Positions 1 to 11,320 of a stretch of 64,000 nt of DNA are shown one piece after another. Every line of letters begins with the position of its first letter. The stretch's first letter is position 1. The DNA is taken from NCBI GenBank assembly GCA_020284085.1, contig JACEVL010000147.1, forward strand, positions 1,507,501 through 1,571,500, in the 5' to 3' direction. The notes under the pieces were generated by a model, which was not told the DNA's origin, made no database searches, and saw only the letters and a program-made list of their open reading frames with translations. This stretch comes from Aporrectodea caliginosa (Eukaryota > Annelida > Clitellata > Crassiclitellata > Lumbricidae). The translations under genes and the position numbers were made by a program.

Positions 1-1156
1 ACCGTGATGAGCAAATAGTTGAGGTTGTCATTATATTTCGATGACTTGCAAACAATCTAAGAGGCATATAAGCCGCGACGAGTAAACAAAGTCGGAAAGA
101 TATTTTGCTGACATAATTAAATCACAGTCTTCCTTACTTCTGGATACTTCCATCAATGACCCCCACTCTTAAAACTATGCCGACGCTCTAGTATGCCCCT
201 ACAAGACATTATGCCTAGACAATGTGTGGTATAGGCTAACCAATACCATGTGTAGGCCTAGCGTAGTTTAGTGCATGTATACAGGCTAGTCTATTTATAA
301 AATAAGCTTATATAATATATTAGTCCGCAGTAATGATGGTTAGGCTAACCCTCACCCTGAGTCACCCAACAGTTATGTAACCAATGAGCCAGTGGTGACG
401 CACCATTGACTCATTATCATAATTATTATATCATATACGCGTATTGCACGAGCGTTTTGCGCTAGACCCTACTTTGTTATATTTTCGAACACCCCATGTA
501 AAAACATTGCTTACGAACCTACTAAGTTTATTCTCATTTATACAAACTAAACGATAACCTATAATCTAATTATAGTTACAGTTCAGACTAATTAGTGACT
601 CAGTCGTGATTTCTTCGAAATGTTTGTCGACCAGGCATATGCGATATACTCATGTTATTAACCTCCTTTATGTTGAGCAGCGGGATATAGGCCTACGACA
701 TGCGATGCGGTGACATTTGACTCTTGCTGTTGCGTGACGTCACTTCTTCCTGTGGACGATTGCCCCTCGTCAACTGCTGCCGACTTGTCTTCATCTGTCG
801 CAACTGTCACCGCTTTAACCTTTGCATTGATGCTGTCGTCACCTGAATTCATTGTCATACAATGTCATTATACAAGCTTTATACTTGCCTACATCAAGTG
901 TTCTTTCGATTTAACAGATGTAGAAATTACCCCCCCCCGCTATTCGATTTCAACCCCTCTTTAACTTCCCCTCCTTACTCCCATCCCCTTCTCCCATCCC
1001 TCTCCTCAACCTCGCGCGCACGCACAGGTGCACACACAGATAAGCACGCATATATGCCTATAAATAGGCCTGAAGCCGTGAGTGCTCAAACAGAATAAGC
1101 CGATGGCGAAGAAACTCTAAAGATGCATGTTCAGCTACTTACGCAAAAGGATACGC

Positions 1157-1198
<42 letters not shown>

Positions 1199-1240
1199 TT
1201 CCTTTCTGAGCATTTATATAGCGTTTATCCCTTCAAGGAA
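1..1240. other. Intergenic or intronic sequence, no gene recognised
   Basis: A/T-rich sequence with several TAGGCCTA-like palindromes. It holds a short C-rich run near 931-1010 and a (TA)n microsatellite at about 1158-1195. A 66-residue minus ORF (658-858) rich in acidic and Ser/Thr residues has no recognisable domain or convincing splice context, so it is not called. Confidence 0.6.
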
Positions 1241-1242
1241 CC

Positions 1243-2208
1243 CTACAATTTCAGAGGCAGGCTCCCAGCCTTTCCACGGCTAAACAGAGAAGACTTGAGA
1301 AGGCGGCAGTCAAAAGCAGGCAAAAATAATTTTTTGCTGCGAGGCATCAAGCGCAGCTCAAATGGGAGCCCATTCCAGGTTGAGGGCCCAACAACCGAAA
1401 AGGCTCGGCGCTGCTTGAGACATAAACGGGCCAGGTGGGGACATTGGAGACTCTCCCTAGAAAATGCTCCGGAACAAAATGTGAACGCAGGGCAAGAGCC
1501 CGACATGGGGGGCTGGGTGACTTTTGATAACGAAAGAGGTCAGAAAATTATGATGGAGCACAGCCAGCAAGGCATTAAGCCAAACTAAGGCTTTTATCCT
1601 TTGTTTTTCTTTGTAACCTAGATGTTTTGTCTATTGCAGGAAGCCAGTGCAGAACATCGCGCATGTAAGCGGAGAGTGAAGCGTATTTTCGAATACGACA
1701 GTCGGGCAGCTGCTGAATTAGGACCCGGTCAAGACTTGCTTATTAGGCCAGAAGGGAGACCAGCGAGAATCGTTGAATTACAGTCATCAACTCTGCTAAG
1801 TAACAAAGGCATGAACAAGAACAGTGGGCAGAGTCATGTGAGAGAGAGACCTAAACTAGGAGAGAGAGAGCCTACGGAAACGATAAAACCGGAAGCGCGT
1901 ATATGACGTGCGATTTTATGAAAAATTAACTAGAATGTACAATGGCGGAGCTGGTAGTAACAGCTTCGCGTAAGCAAGTTAACATGTTGATCAGAAAAAC
2001 TAAGCTCTTGGTCGAGCGTCGCTCAAAGGTCACGTACAGTAAGTGAAAAAGTGACATGATGATGCGGGTAAGTTTCAGCCAACAGTTGCATGTGTACACC
2101 GGCCAGCTGTCGGCCACTACCAAGCCAGATAAACTGAGTTTTGGATGGATTCAGGAGCAGACGGTTCGAGGCCATCCAACCAGAGAGGGCATCAATAGCA
2201 CGATACAT
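1243..2208 (-). pseudogene. Non-LTR retrotransposon (LINE) reverse-transcriptase C-terminal relic
   Basis: Two pieces of one decayed LINE ORF lie in order on the minus strand. The upstream piece (about 1926-2208) reads IDALSGWMASNRLLLNPSKT followed by QFIWLGSGRQL, the region after the catalytic YADD motif in CR1/L2-type reverse transcriptases, where a WM..N.L.LN..KT motif is typical. The downstream piece (about 1243-1420) reads RAFSVVGPSTWNGLPFELR, the standard C-terminal end of these ORFs (WN.LP..LR). Stops and frameshifts separate the pieces, so the copy is dead. An overlapping 153-residue plus-strand ORF is the antisense shadow. The clade (CR1, L2 or another jockey-superfamily member) is inferred from motif style only. 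Confidence 0.75.
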
Positions 2209-2721
2209 CAGCCCAACAGAGGCTACCGCATCAGCCGCACGAATATATATAGGGGCCTAAAATCACTGGGATCTGAAGGTGATCGACTTATTGCTGTAAA
2301 CCCTTATGCAATAACTTAAGTAATTTGTAACTGATATTGCGCCATTGTCTAAAGCACAAGACATCAGCCGATGGCGCACAAAACCCAAGCAGTAATCGGG
2401 TAAATATCCAAAAGGTTCTGACCAGCTGAAACGGTCCTGCAGTCAGAATAGCCTTCTAATATCGTCTTTGATCGAAACTTAATTTTTGAATGTGTCGGCC
2501 TACTTTTTTGAAAAGATACGATAAGATAAGAATATCCAGACGATTCTGACCAGATAAAACGTTCCTGCAGTTAGAATATCCTTCGAATATCGTCTTTTAG
2601 CGAAACTTAATTTCTTCTCAATAAAGTAGGGCTAAACAAGGCAAGGAATGGGTCCACACATGCATCTGTTTGAGAAACAGAATTTATAGTATGTCCAAAA
2701 GATGACCACAGACTCTCTAAC

Positions 2722-3030
2722 CTCTGAGGCATCTGTATGTGACGTTTTCGTAGTCGTTGTCGTATGGTCTCCTGCCAAGCGATGGACAGTCCAGTATCAT
2801 CCGGTCCATCTGAAGACGACAGCTCGACCGACCAGTGCACCGTCTGTCCAGCAGGGTTCGATGGTCATCGCTGACCGGTCCAGTGCAGTCTCCTCTGGCT
2901 GGACAGCACGTCGACGAGTATTTATAGCACCGGGAATCAGCGACGATCGCCTCCAGGACCTCAATACGATCGCTTCTATCCGGACAGTCCAGCCTCAACT
3001 CATGACCGATGCAAGCGAACGCAGTCCTCA
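2722..3030 (-). CDS. Exon encoding a SUEL-type galactose-binding lectin domain
   Basis: The minus strand encodes a single Gal_Lectin (SUEL/rhamnose-binding lectin) domain of about 100 residues. An opening AFACIGHELRLDCP (the conserved C..-L-L-C start) is followed by IEVLEAIVADSRC, a Cys-rich middle, RCTGRSSCRLQMDR (the usual C.G...C.V core) and ENVTYRCL (the usual closing V.Y.C). Such domains bind galactose or rhamnose and are secreted or sit on cell-surface proteins. The exon is bounded by an acceptor (pyrimidine-rich stretch, then CAGCAG) and a donor after CTCAGAG (GTTAGA). Both junctions are phase 1, typical of a shuffled extracellular module. The start could be 3 bases upstream (3033). 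Flanking exons were not found, so a signal peptide and the rest of the protein are unknown. A long (GAT)n tract lies just upstream in the intron. Confidence 0.72.
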
Positions 3031-3073
3031 CTGCTGGCGACAAAGAGATAATCTTACACTCCAACTTCTTCTT

Positions 3074-3114
3074 TATCATCATCATCATCATCATCATCAT
3101 CGTCATCGTCATTG

Positions 3115-3197
<83 letters not shown>

Positions 3198-3255
3198 GTC
3201 GTCATCGTCGTCGTCGTCGTCATCATCATCGTCGTCGTCGTCATCATCATCATCT
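3074..3255. repeat. (ATC)n microsatellite
   Basis: About 180 bp of nearly pure ATC triplets with scattered GTC variants. It produces poly-His, poly-Ile, poly-Ser, poly-Asp and poly-Met ORFs in its frames, none of which is a gene. It lies about 45 bp upstream of the lectin exon on that exon's strand. Confidence 0.95.
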
Positions 3256-3363
3256 TCTTCCTTGTACTCGTGCAGCGCCATAGACTTTCTAACTTACTTT
3301 TATTAGCTTCCTTTCTACGACTACCTGGTTGACTGCCTAAGTGACTAGCTTATCGACTGAGTT

Positions 3364-3484
3364 ACTGATTCACTAACTCACTGCTTGACTGACTGACTGC
3401 TTGACTGCTTGACTGACTGACTGACTGACTGACTGACTGACTGACTGACTGACTGACTGACTGACTGACTGACTGACTGACTGA
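3364..3484. repeat. (TGAC)n tetranucleotide microsatellite
   Basis: About 120 bp of TGAC/GACT units, imperfect at the left edge and essentially pure from about 3410 to 3484. Confidence 0.95.
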
Positions 3485-3485
3485 C

Positions 3486-4813
3486 CTGTAACATGGTTAT
3501 GGAACTTTTGCATTCATATCAGCACAAGTATATGGCTCATAATCGTAATCGTAGGTCTAATCGACAAATTTCTAAAGCGCCGCTTTAAAGCTTTAAAGCT
3601 AAGCGTAGAACACCATGTGCTAAAGGTCATATATAATTATATGAGCCGACTTTTGCTTTTGTTTCTGGGTGCATGATTGTGTTCTACCCCGGGGAAATTA
3701 TTTTATATATTACATTGCTGTACGGTATAGGTGAGTCTTAGTTTTAAAGAAACTTGTTTTCTTGGCAAGGTTACGTGGTTAGAAAAAGTAGTTGAAACTC
3801 ACTTGACGGTGATTGACATGGTTGTGCAACCTTACTGCTTACATGTTCCGAAATTTTTTATGTAGGCTAGCCTTTCTTATATGGGACACTTGCAAATTTA
3901 TTGCACAGTAGGTCCGAATTCTTCTGGGTGCACCCACTGAAATTTCTCTCTGGGTGCATTAGCACCCAAGGCCCCCCAGAAAGTTGGCGCCTATGCTAAA
4001 GGTGGAAGATGAAAGACTGTAATATCTATAACTATTTAAAAAAAATTAGATGCGCGTATATACCTTGTTCGCAGCAACTCTTTGTGATAAATGAAGTAAA
4101 AACTAGACAGAAGATCGCATATTCGCATCCGGAACAACTTCGTTTCCTCATTGTCACACAGGTCTATAATTAATAATTATAAATTCTAGTCTTGTCAAAG
4201 TAGGCTTAATATTGGTACTATGCTCATTTGACGACGACAAATCAAGTTACTGTTCGTCACAGCGCAGGCCTAAGTTATTCCTCGACGACCTATTGCTCTG
4301 CAGTTGTAAGTCTATAGTGCTTGCGAGGTCCACGGATTACTTATAATATTCACGACGATTATGGACGCCGTGTTGCAGCGCAGATAAGGCTCAAATGTTG
4401 TTGCGTACATTCGACAGATGTGTACCCTATGAAGCTCTGATTAGCCCTGGTTGCCCTCAACTGTCCTGCTTGTCGACCTCTAATGGGACCTGCTTCACGT
4501 GTGGGCCGCATGTACTGGTAACCCCTTTTGACCTCATCAGCTTAAGATGCCCATAATTAGTGAAAGGGCGATTTGAGTCGCAAGAGGTCAGAGCGGTCCG
4601 TGTTCGGTGCATCTACGGTCAGACTGGTCTATGATTCATACGACTGCCCTGTTTTGAAGTCTTCGCTGGAAGTGAGGGAGCTGGTAGCGGCAGAGTGCAG
4701 ACTGTAGGGAGACGGGGAATGGGTAGGCAAGTAGGGGGAATCGGTGGGTCCTCGACCCCACACATCCTTACGCTCACAATCTTACAAGTAATGCTTAGTA
4801 ACAACATGTAAAC
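3486..4813. other. No gene recognised; possible hAT-end remnant
   Basis: Mostly A/T-rich unique-looking sequence. Around 3918-3990 a repeated CTGGGTGCA motif is followed by CCCCCCAGAAAGTTGGCGCC and TATGC; the reverse complement resembles a hAT terminus. No matching second end or TSD was found. The minus ORF at 4619-4807 is proline-rich and unsupported. Confidence 0.4.
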
Positions 4814-5358
4814 CAGTGTGATTCTCGTTAACGATAACGATAACGAAAATGGTCGTTAACGAAAATAAAATGATTTCGTTAACGATAACTATAACTATAA
4901 CTAAAAAATATACATTAACTATAACTATAACTTTAACGAAAATAACAATAACGAAAATTCATCTTTATTTTCGTTAATACAAAAATAAAAATAGGAAGTG
5001 CAATATGGATGATTCGACATAAATGAGAACGAAAAATGTGATATTTTTATTATGCAATTTGTCAGTTACTTTGGAAACTCGTGTATTCATGAAGCTGAAT
5101 GCACCCATGTTTCAAAGCTCTGAGCAAATTGTGAAACAGCGTGTTAATACGCACAATTTTACTTATAGCCTTAATTATTGAAGTCTAAGTAGTAACTAAA
5201 ATTAACTAAAATAAAAATCCATTAACTATAACTATAACTATAACAAAAATAATACTAACTATAACTATAACTATAACTATAACTATAACTAAAATAAAAA
5301 ATCATTAACTATAACTGTAACTATAACTAAAATAAAATCTGTAAGGAGCATCACACTG
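4814..5358. mobile_element. Non-autonomous hAT element (MITE)
   Basis: The element begins CAGTGTGATTCTC and its right end, reverse-complemented, begins CAGTGTGATGCTC, a hAT-type terminal inverted repeat. A perfect 8-bp duplication ATGTAAAC flanks it (4806-4813 and 5359-5366), the TSD length of hAT transposons. The interior is A-rich and built from GTTAACGATAAC and ACTATAACTATAAC-like repeats; no transposase is present. Confidence 0.9.
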
Positions 5359-5931
5359 ATGTAAACTACTAATGTCGTTGTATCGCTTATCATTGCTTAG
5401 TAGCTACCCTGCAGTGGATTACACTCACTGTGGTTGACATGCGTATACAATTCTGCATATATTATTATGATCAAAACAGTGACAAAGCTGTAAACCACAA
5501 TGATGAGTGTGTGTGTGTGTTGCGGTGGTCAATTCGGAAGAACATTTGGTCTGAGATCCAACGATTGCGGCTGTGAGAGTGCTGATCAGCGAGCTCCCTG
5601 TAATGACCCTTGATAAGTTGTGTCCGAGTATCTCGATCGAGACTCAGATTCAGTTTACTAAACTTTCGTGCCTAGCCTAATAAGTGCAATAAAACAAAAT
5701 AAATGGTTCGACTTTTATGCGTTTTAAGCAAATTAGTTTCTTCTATTATCAGACATTAGTCTACTAAAGGCGAACGTTCGTACGAATTAGACTAATTATG
5801 ATGCGTGACAAAAGCAGCTAGATCTATACTGCCAGTAGGCCTAAACATAAAGGGATATAGACGGATGGAATAGGAGGAATCTATAGGGTCGGAAAAGGTG
5901 ATTTCTCATAGATGCATATATATATATATAT

Positions 5932-5971
<40 letters not shown>

Positions 5972-6152
5972 TCAGTGTCCATCTGATTCAGTGGCCACGT
6001 ACTGTCCTAGTGTCCTGTTCACGTTTTTCTACCGCAACCGCAGCCATTATAACAGCTTAGAATCTTATTGCTCATTTGTTAAATGAATTTATCGAATGAG
6101 ATCACCAAAGCTTCCTGTTTAAAAGGGTATCACAAGGCACGGAAATGACCAT
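5359..6152. other. No gene recognised; contains (TA)n
   Basis: Unremarkable A/T-rich sequence. A (TA)n microsatellite lies at about 5917-5968 and a short (GT)n at about 5509-5520. Confidence 0.6.
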
Positions 6153-6156
6153 GTGA

Positions 6157-6233
<77 letters not shown>

Positions 6234-6260
6234 GCAGCAGCACCACCTCCTCCATCATCA

Positions 6261-6341
<81 letters not shown>

Positions 6342-6426
6342 GCCATCATCATCATCATCATTACCATCATCATTATCATCATCATCATCATCGTCATCGT
6401 CGTCATCATCATTACCATCATCATTG
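6157..6426. repeat. (ATC)n microsatellite, compound
   Basis: About 270 bp of ATC triplets interrupted once by a CAGCAGCACCACC block at about 6232-6262 and by ATT/GTC variants toward the right. It yields poly-Met/Asp and poly-Ser/Ile ORFs that are artefacts. Confidence 0.95.
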
Positions 6427-8200
6427 TTGTGCTCCTATACTGAGCGTCGCCTTTCCAAGATTATTTGTAGGTTTACTTATAACGATACACACCATAGCGC
6501 ATGTGTGTAGCCCGAAGTTCAGTGGATGATAACCGGGTACCTCCGTCGTTTGGGTCCCCATTATGTGTCTAATTGGCCGTCCAACTGGTCTCTTCCAGCT
6601 CCTCTGCATGGGGACAGACATCGAGGATTAAAGCGCCATCGTGTGGTCATGTCTGCCATCATATATAGACGAAGAAGTACGAAGTTTCAAACAGACATAT
6701 AACACAATTATTGGCTTACGACTTTAACCACGAGCTGCATTGGTTTCCAAGTCGCTCTTAGCACACTGTCGTCGTTGAAGTGTTAAATCAATTCAGTGCT
6801 CTTATGTTTCAATGCTCTTATGTTTAGTTTGGACTCCGTATCAATAGCGTAGATATGCATCTATTCGAATGCTGTCCAACGAAATGTTAGACTTAAAGAT
6901 ACGCTCGAAGTGTATAGGCCTACGCAATCTAAGTTGATGACCACTGAAGACGGTTTAGCACTTGGACATACATGTAGAACTTAACCAGAGGCATTCCAAC
7001 CGCAGTGTATGACCGATAACGAAGGGCCTCGGAAATTTACTGGAAAGGAGAACAAAAATGAAAACAGCACAAAAACATCAGTGGCTTCATTTCATAAAGG
7101 TGAAAATATTTTAGAGGAAAGTTTTGGGGCACATTTTAAAAGGAGGAAAAGGAAAACGCAGATTACAAGGAAATATGGACAGGCCTACTTTATGGGTCTA
7201 AGTTATAAATAATGATGAATTGTAATCAAATGATGGTGCACAAAAGTCGTACAATAAAAAAAGTCCTCACAGATTTCTGGCCTTGTTGTTGCGTCCTTCC
7301 TAAACGTCTGGATTGGTCAGCGGATACATGAAATTCCGTTTTCCGTGAGAGAGTGTCATGTGTCATTGGGTTTCAGGGAACAGATGCGACCCATTTCAGA
7401 GAATCGGAAGAGGAGACCTATGCTTAAGCTTTAAATCCAGACAGTGTGGCACCTCCGTTACCTCTGAAGTTTACTATAGGCCCTAGTGGGGCTGCTGTGG
7501 TCTAAAGTGACCTTTAGTCTCGCAAAATTAGGCCTATACTCACCAAATCTATAACCGTTCAATATGACAATGTTCCTTCATTCCATGAAGCCTATTAGGA
7601 ATATGGTCAGGCGACTACGTCTAGTCTGATTCATGTGTACCAGGCTGGGTCGACGTGCGTGCGTGCTCGCGTGCGCGTGCGCGTGCATGTGTGTGTGTGT
7701 GTGTGTGTGTGTGTTTGGGTGTGTGTGTGTGAAAGAGATAGACAGACGGACAGACAGACAGAGACACAGAGACAGAGACAGACAGACAGAGACAGAAAGA
7801 CAGAGACAGACAGACAGACATTCAGAATAGAGGCAAAGACATACAGAATAGAGACAGAGAGAGACAGACAGGGACAGGGACAGGAATAGGAAGACGGAGA
7901 GAGGGAAAGACGGAGAGAAGAGAGGGAGAAAGGGAGAGAGGGAGAGAGGAAGAGGAAGAGGGAGATATTAAGTCACGATGCAAGTGTAGATACATCATAA
8001 ACAGCATCCGATAGGATCTATGGGCATCACAGGCTTCCACATCCCTAAGGGCTCTTCAGCATAGGCTCTATAACCATGGCCCGATATTAGCAGGTTAAAG
8101 GCACTAACATTAGGCTACCTCGAAAAGGAAAACGGATGCAGGTCCCCAGTTACGCATAAGCCTAGGGATAGCCTACTAACTTTGTCACAATGACAAATTG
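6427..8200. other. No gene supported; microsatellite block at 7660-7970
   Basis: A compound block of (GT)n, (GACA)n and (GAGA)n runs from about 7660 to 7970. A 67-residue plus ORF at 7009-7212 (Lys/Asn-rich, followed by an AATAAA at 7251) has no recognised domain. The minus strand at about 6540-6600 reads RSWKRPVGRPIRH, faintly like the GRP.RRW motif seen near the end of some LINE ORFs, but too short to call. Confidence 0.5.
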
Positions 8201-8204
8201 CGTG

Positions 8205-8500
8205 GTCCTTGTTCACGCCTTTGTTACCAGTCGAATTGACAACAGTACTGTTGCTCCCAAGGCCTACTTGCTGGCCTTCCTCTAGGGGTGCTGGGCGACT
8301 AGATCGAGTTCTACGCTCGGCTGCTCGTCTCATTGGACGACTTCCCAAGTGCTCTCCTGTCTCTGCATACGTACGTGATGTGTTGCGCTGGCTCCCTATC
8401 TCTCAGCGGATCTCATACCGTACTGCTGCTGTGGTTTCTCGCTGCGTTCTTGGCTGTGCTCCATCTTACTTGCGTGATCTTTGCCGCCCAGTGTCCCGAT
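8205..8500 (+). pseudogene. LINE reverse-transcriptase C-terminal fragment
   Basis: The plus strand reads AFVTSRIDN, then after frame breaks RVLRSAARLIGRLPK, LRWLPISQRISYR and GCAPSYLRDLCRP. This is the usual C-terminal series of CR1/L2-type LINE ORFs (F..SR.DYCN, R.QN.AARL, L.WLP...RI.., G.APSYL..L). The fragment stops near 8500, about 11 bp from the splice donor of ankyrin exon 7 on the opposite strand. It is inside the ankyrin transcription unit and antisense to it. Confidence 0.8.
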
Positions 8501-8511
8501 TTATTCTATAC

Positions 8512-8682
8512 CTTCGTATTGTTTGGAGAGATCTGCTCCGAAATCAAGAAGGAAGTCGACGACAGATGGCGTACAGAGTTCAAATGCGTTGATGATGATT
8601 GGAGGAGCGATGAACTCAGCGTAGAGGTTCCACGTGTAACCGACGTGGAAGAAATCGTCGATCGTATTCACCTTTCTCTTTC
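8512..8682 (-). CDS. Ankyrin gene exon 7 (end of module 2)
   Basis: The exon is 171 bp, phase 1 to phase 1, acceptor TTTAATGCAG, donor TACGAAGGTATAG. It codes for KRKVNTIDDFFHVGYTWN, then APPIIINAFELCTPSVVDFL and LDFGADLSKQYE. The last part aligns with exon 3 (PLLVSLQELGYWTQPVIKAL, RDLGAVEPSNYE), including the identical Tyr-Glu-G junction. A plus-strand ORF here is its shadow. Because the donor is phase 1 the coding sequence should continue, but no third module or terminal exon was recognised between 1 and 8511. Confidence 0.68.
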
Positions 8683-8714
8683 CTGCATTAAATGTATTAA
8701 ATGAATGTTAAATG

Positions 8715-9098
8715 TGAACATTCATCCACATAGACGAACAAAATTACCTTAAAGCAGAACACCACGAAACACTCGCTTTATACAATTATACCCACAGTAT
8801 ACAATGTACAAAGACATATATACAGACATACAGCTATAATACATGCGTAGCACATGTGTTTCCGTACATGCATAAACACATGTACATGCATTCATGCATA
8901 CATCATACACACAAGCATGTGCATATAATATGTATACATACATTCATACATACATCCATACATACATATACACATACATACTTACTTACTTACTTGCATG
9001 CATACATACACATATATACATGCATACTTACTTACAATTAAAGTCTTACATACATATGATATACGCAATACACATACATACATGTATTTATGTATGTA
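8715..9098. repeat. (CATA)n-rich imperfect microsatellite
   Basis: Long imperfect run of CATA/CATG/TACA units, with (ACTT)n near 8977-8995. It ends in TGTATGTA, which was used as the target of the adjacent hAT insertion. The overlapping ORFs are artefacts. Confidence 0.85.
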
Positions 9099-10382
9099 CA
9101 GTGTTGGCTAGTTACTTTTTAAAAGTAATCAGTTACAGTAACTAGTTACTGGACTGCAAAAAGTAACTAGTTACTGTAACTGATTACTTTAAAAAAAAAT
9201 AGTAACTAGTTACTGATTACAGTTACTTCTTCAAAGTAACTTTAGTTACTTTTAGTTACCGCACACATTTAGTTAAGTCCAACGTCGCTGCATCAGTCTA
9301 TTAGCGTGTATTCAGCAGGGTAATAGGTTAATAATATGAATAATAATGCTATACTGAAATGCCAGATCAAATATGTCGGCTTACAGCAGAAGAAGTAGGC
9401 CTACCTGAAATTATTTCTTGCTAAGTCAATTTAAAGTTAATAATATTAATAAGGGATTAATTGTTTCAGTAGGGTCTAATACAAAATCTTAAAGCTCTAG
9501 TTAAATAGCACATTTGATAACTTGAGGTCTTTATTGGCTCGCAAAAGAAGAAGCATCTCAAAATCTTCGTCGCTAAGTCTATTTCGTCTTGGTTTCAGGA
9601 TTTGGCCACCTAAACTAAGCGGTCGTTCAACCGGTGCACTAGATGCTATTCCGGTATTAAACGTCAGAAAAACTTCTTTAACTAATGGAAATGTATCTCA
9701 AGGGCCACGGATTTTTTCATCTGCTAGGTATTAGTTCCTATTCATTGCTAGTAGACAGTAAATGTTTTTTCCGGAACTGCAGTTTACAAAAGTGAAGAAC
9801 CCTCATATGGAAATTCTTCTGAAGATACTGCCTTTTACAGTGGTTCCATATTCTGGGTTGAGTCGTTGCCTTCTCTATCATACCATCACTAGTAAACCAC
9901 CTCAGGCGAAACTGTGGCAATGATTAGTCAGCATCAAAGGATGGCCCAAACCGAGTTTGTAACCTGTCCAACACTGCATTGAGGAACAGAGGCTCAAACT
10001 TAACCGAGTGCTTTACCATGGACAATTTAGTGCGCAGAGAGAGCAAAGTTGGAATAACTCTGCCAAGACGACAGTTTCTGCATGCAAATGACAAAAGCTT
10101 CAGATAGCGCATAAAGTTCCATGTTCAACAAATAAAGGATCGCAAAATATTACACTATGGCTATAGCGCAATTATTATTCGCCTACGCGATGCATCGGTC
10201 GCAAACTTAATTTTCAAGTAACGTAAAGTAACTATTTTTATTTAGTTACCGTTACCTCGTGAAAGTAATCAGTTACTGTAACTAATTACTTTTTTTAAAG
10301 TAACTAGTTACTGTATTGGTTACCAAAACATAGTAATTAGTTACAGTAACGCGTTACTAGTAACGAGTAACGCACAACACTG
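9099..10382. mobile_element. hAT transposon with decayed transposase
   Basis: The left end is CAGTGTTGGCTAGTTAC and the reverse-complemented right end is CAGTGTTGTGCGTTACTC. Both are followed by the AGTAACTAGTTACTGTAAC-type subterminal repeats typical of one large hAT group. A perfect 8-bp TSD TGTATGTA flanks it (9091-9098, 10383-10390). The element sits in the intron between ankyrin exons 6 and 7, inserted in the tail of a SINE. The length of 1284 bp is short for an autonomous hAT, indicating internal deletion. Confidence 0.93.
9510..10115 (-). pseudogene. hAT transposase C-terminal relic
   Basis: The minus strand carries FEPLFLNAVLDRLQTRFG, then PQFRLRWFTSDGMIEKATT. Near the end it reads GIASSAPVERPLSLGGQIL and KPRRNRLSDEDFEMLLLLRA, the hAT C-terminal dimerisation region (S...ER.FS..G.I...RR..L). 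The pieces are in different frames with stops between them, so no functional protein is made. It lies inside the TIR-bounded element and points the same way as the ankyrin gene. Confidence 0.85.
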
Positions 10383-10390
10383 TGTATGTA

Positions 10391-10605
10391 TGAGCACTTG
10401 TTATAGCGCCCCTGCAAGATTTCCACTCAGAGGCACTTCCGACTACAGCGCGGACACTGAATCGGAGTTTCACGCCGAAGCGCATGAGCAATTGCGAGTG
10501 AAGGACTTGCCCAGGGTCCCTACGCGGCGGCTTGAGGTGGATTCGAACCCGCAACCGTCCGGCTGCAAGGCACCGAACATACCCCTACACCACCGCGTCC
10601 CACAA
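10391..10605 (-). mobile_element. tRNA-derived SINE
   Basis: On the minus strand the head reads GCGGTGGTGTAGGGGTATG (A-box-like TGGTGTAGGGG) followed by GCGGGTTCGAATCC, a B-box. These are internal RNA polymerase III promoter elements of tRNA origin. The tRNA-like head is not a tRNA gene: it runs into a body shared with the copy at 55925-56120. The 3' end (CTGAGTGG...GGGGCGCTATAA) resembles the LINE tails seen elsewhere in the window. Confidence 0.85.
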
Positions 10606-10646
10606 CTATGTTTGGGTGATCGAAGCCTTGTCAACTGTTAGCTTAC

Positions 10647-10860
10647 CGCTTCCGAGTGCCAGAATGTTCATCATCTTCGGAAGATCTGAGGCGAATGTTG
10701 CGCAGACGAATTCGTTGATCTGTTCGTGAACTTCGAGAAGTCGAACGATGTCCTTGTGACCCATCGATCGAGCGATCTCAATCAACTTCCGGTCTCCTCT
10801 GACGTTGTTCACTCTTGCCCACGACTTCAACCATCGCTCAGCCTTTCCGAGGTCGTTGTT
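10647..10860 (-). CDS. Ankyrin gene exon 6
   Basis: The exon is 214 bp, phase 0 start (acceptor ACGTAGTTCAG) and phase 1 end (GGAAGCG, then GTAAGC). It codes for NNDLGKAERWLKSWARVNNV, IEIARSMGHKDIVRLLEVHE and QINEFVCATFASDLPKMMNI. It aligns with the second half of exon 2 (EKEDLDMVEKLMKTWCRVN and SVNEVVCAAFACDCERVKTL). A nearby alternative acceptor (ACGTAG) would be phase 1 and would not fit exon 5. A tRNA-derived SINE lies about 40 bp beyond the donor. Confidence 0.78.
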
Positions 10861-11320
10861 CTGAACTACGTTTGACACAAATTACGACCATTTAATTGAT
10901 CATATAGAGCATTCTTCATCTTATATACTGCAACCGATGTCCGAAAATTCTGCGGATTTTACTTTAATAGGTTTATCTGTTGCTGAGTTCCACACGTTCC
11001 ACAAAAGCTGACTCGTGAGCACTAGGTAAGAGGATCTCGTCTATTTATTCTCAGCTAGACTCAGTTTAAAGTCAAGATTACAGACACTGACAAATAACTG
11101 AAATAATAATGATATTTGAAGCAGGTGAATTTTCTAACGTTTTTCTAAAACTTTATTTTTTTTCAATCATATGTTACAATAAGGAAAAGAAATTTGTGAG
11201 TAGAACTGAAAACAAATGGGGAGACATAATATCAGTCCGTGGGAGATTCTGTTCTGATGTAGATTATATTGTTATTTCGGCGTGGGTGCTCTCTGGATCG
11301 ATGCTACAGCGAAAACTGAC

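Noticed and set aside
658..858. 66-residue acidic minus ORF
   Set aside because: No domain, uncertain splice sites and no neighbouring exon.
1127..1588. 153-residue plus ORF
   Set aside because: Antisense to a recognisable LINE C-terminus and starting inside (TA)n.
2702..3332. Long ORFs with poly-His, poly-Ile, poly-Ser, poly-Asp or poly-Met over the (ATC)n tract
   Set aside because: All frames of a pure triplet repeat stay open; no domain or splice support except the lectin exon on the minus strand.
10530..10610. Possible tRNA gene (A and B boxes)
   Set aside because: Same head and body recur at 55925-56120 with a LINE-like tail, so it is a SINE head; no good cloverleaf.
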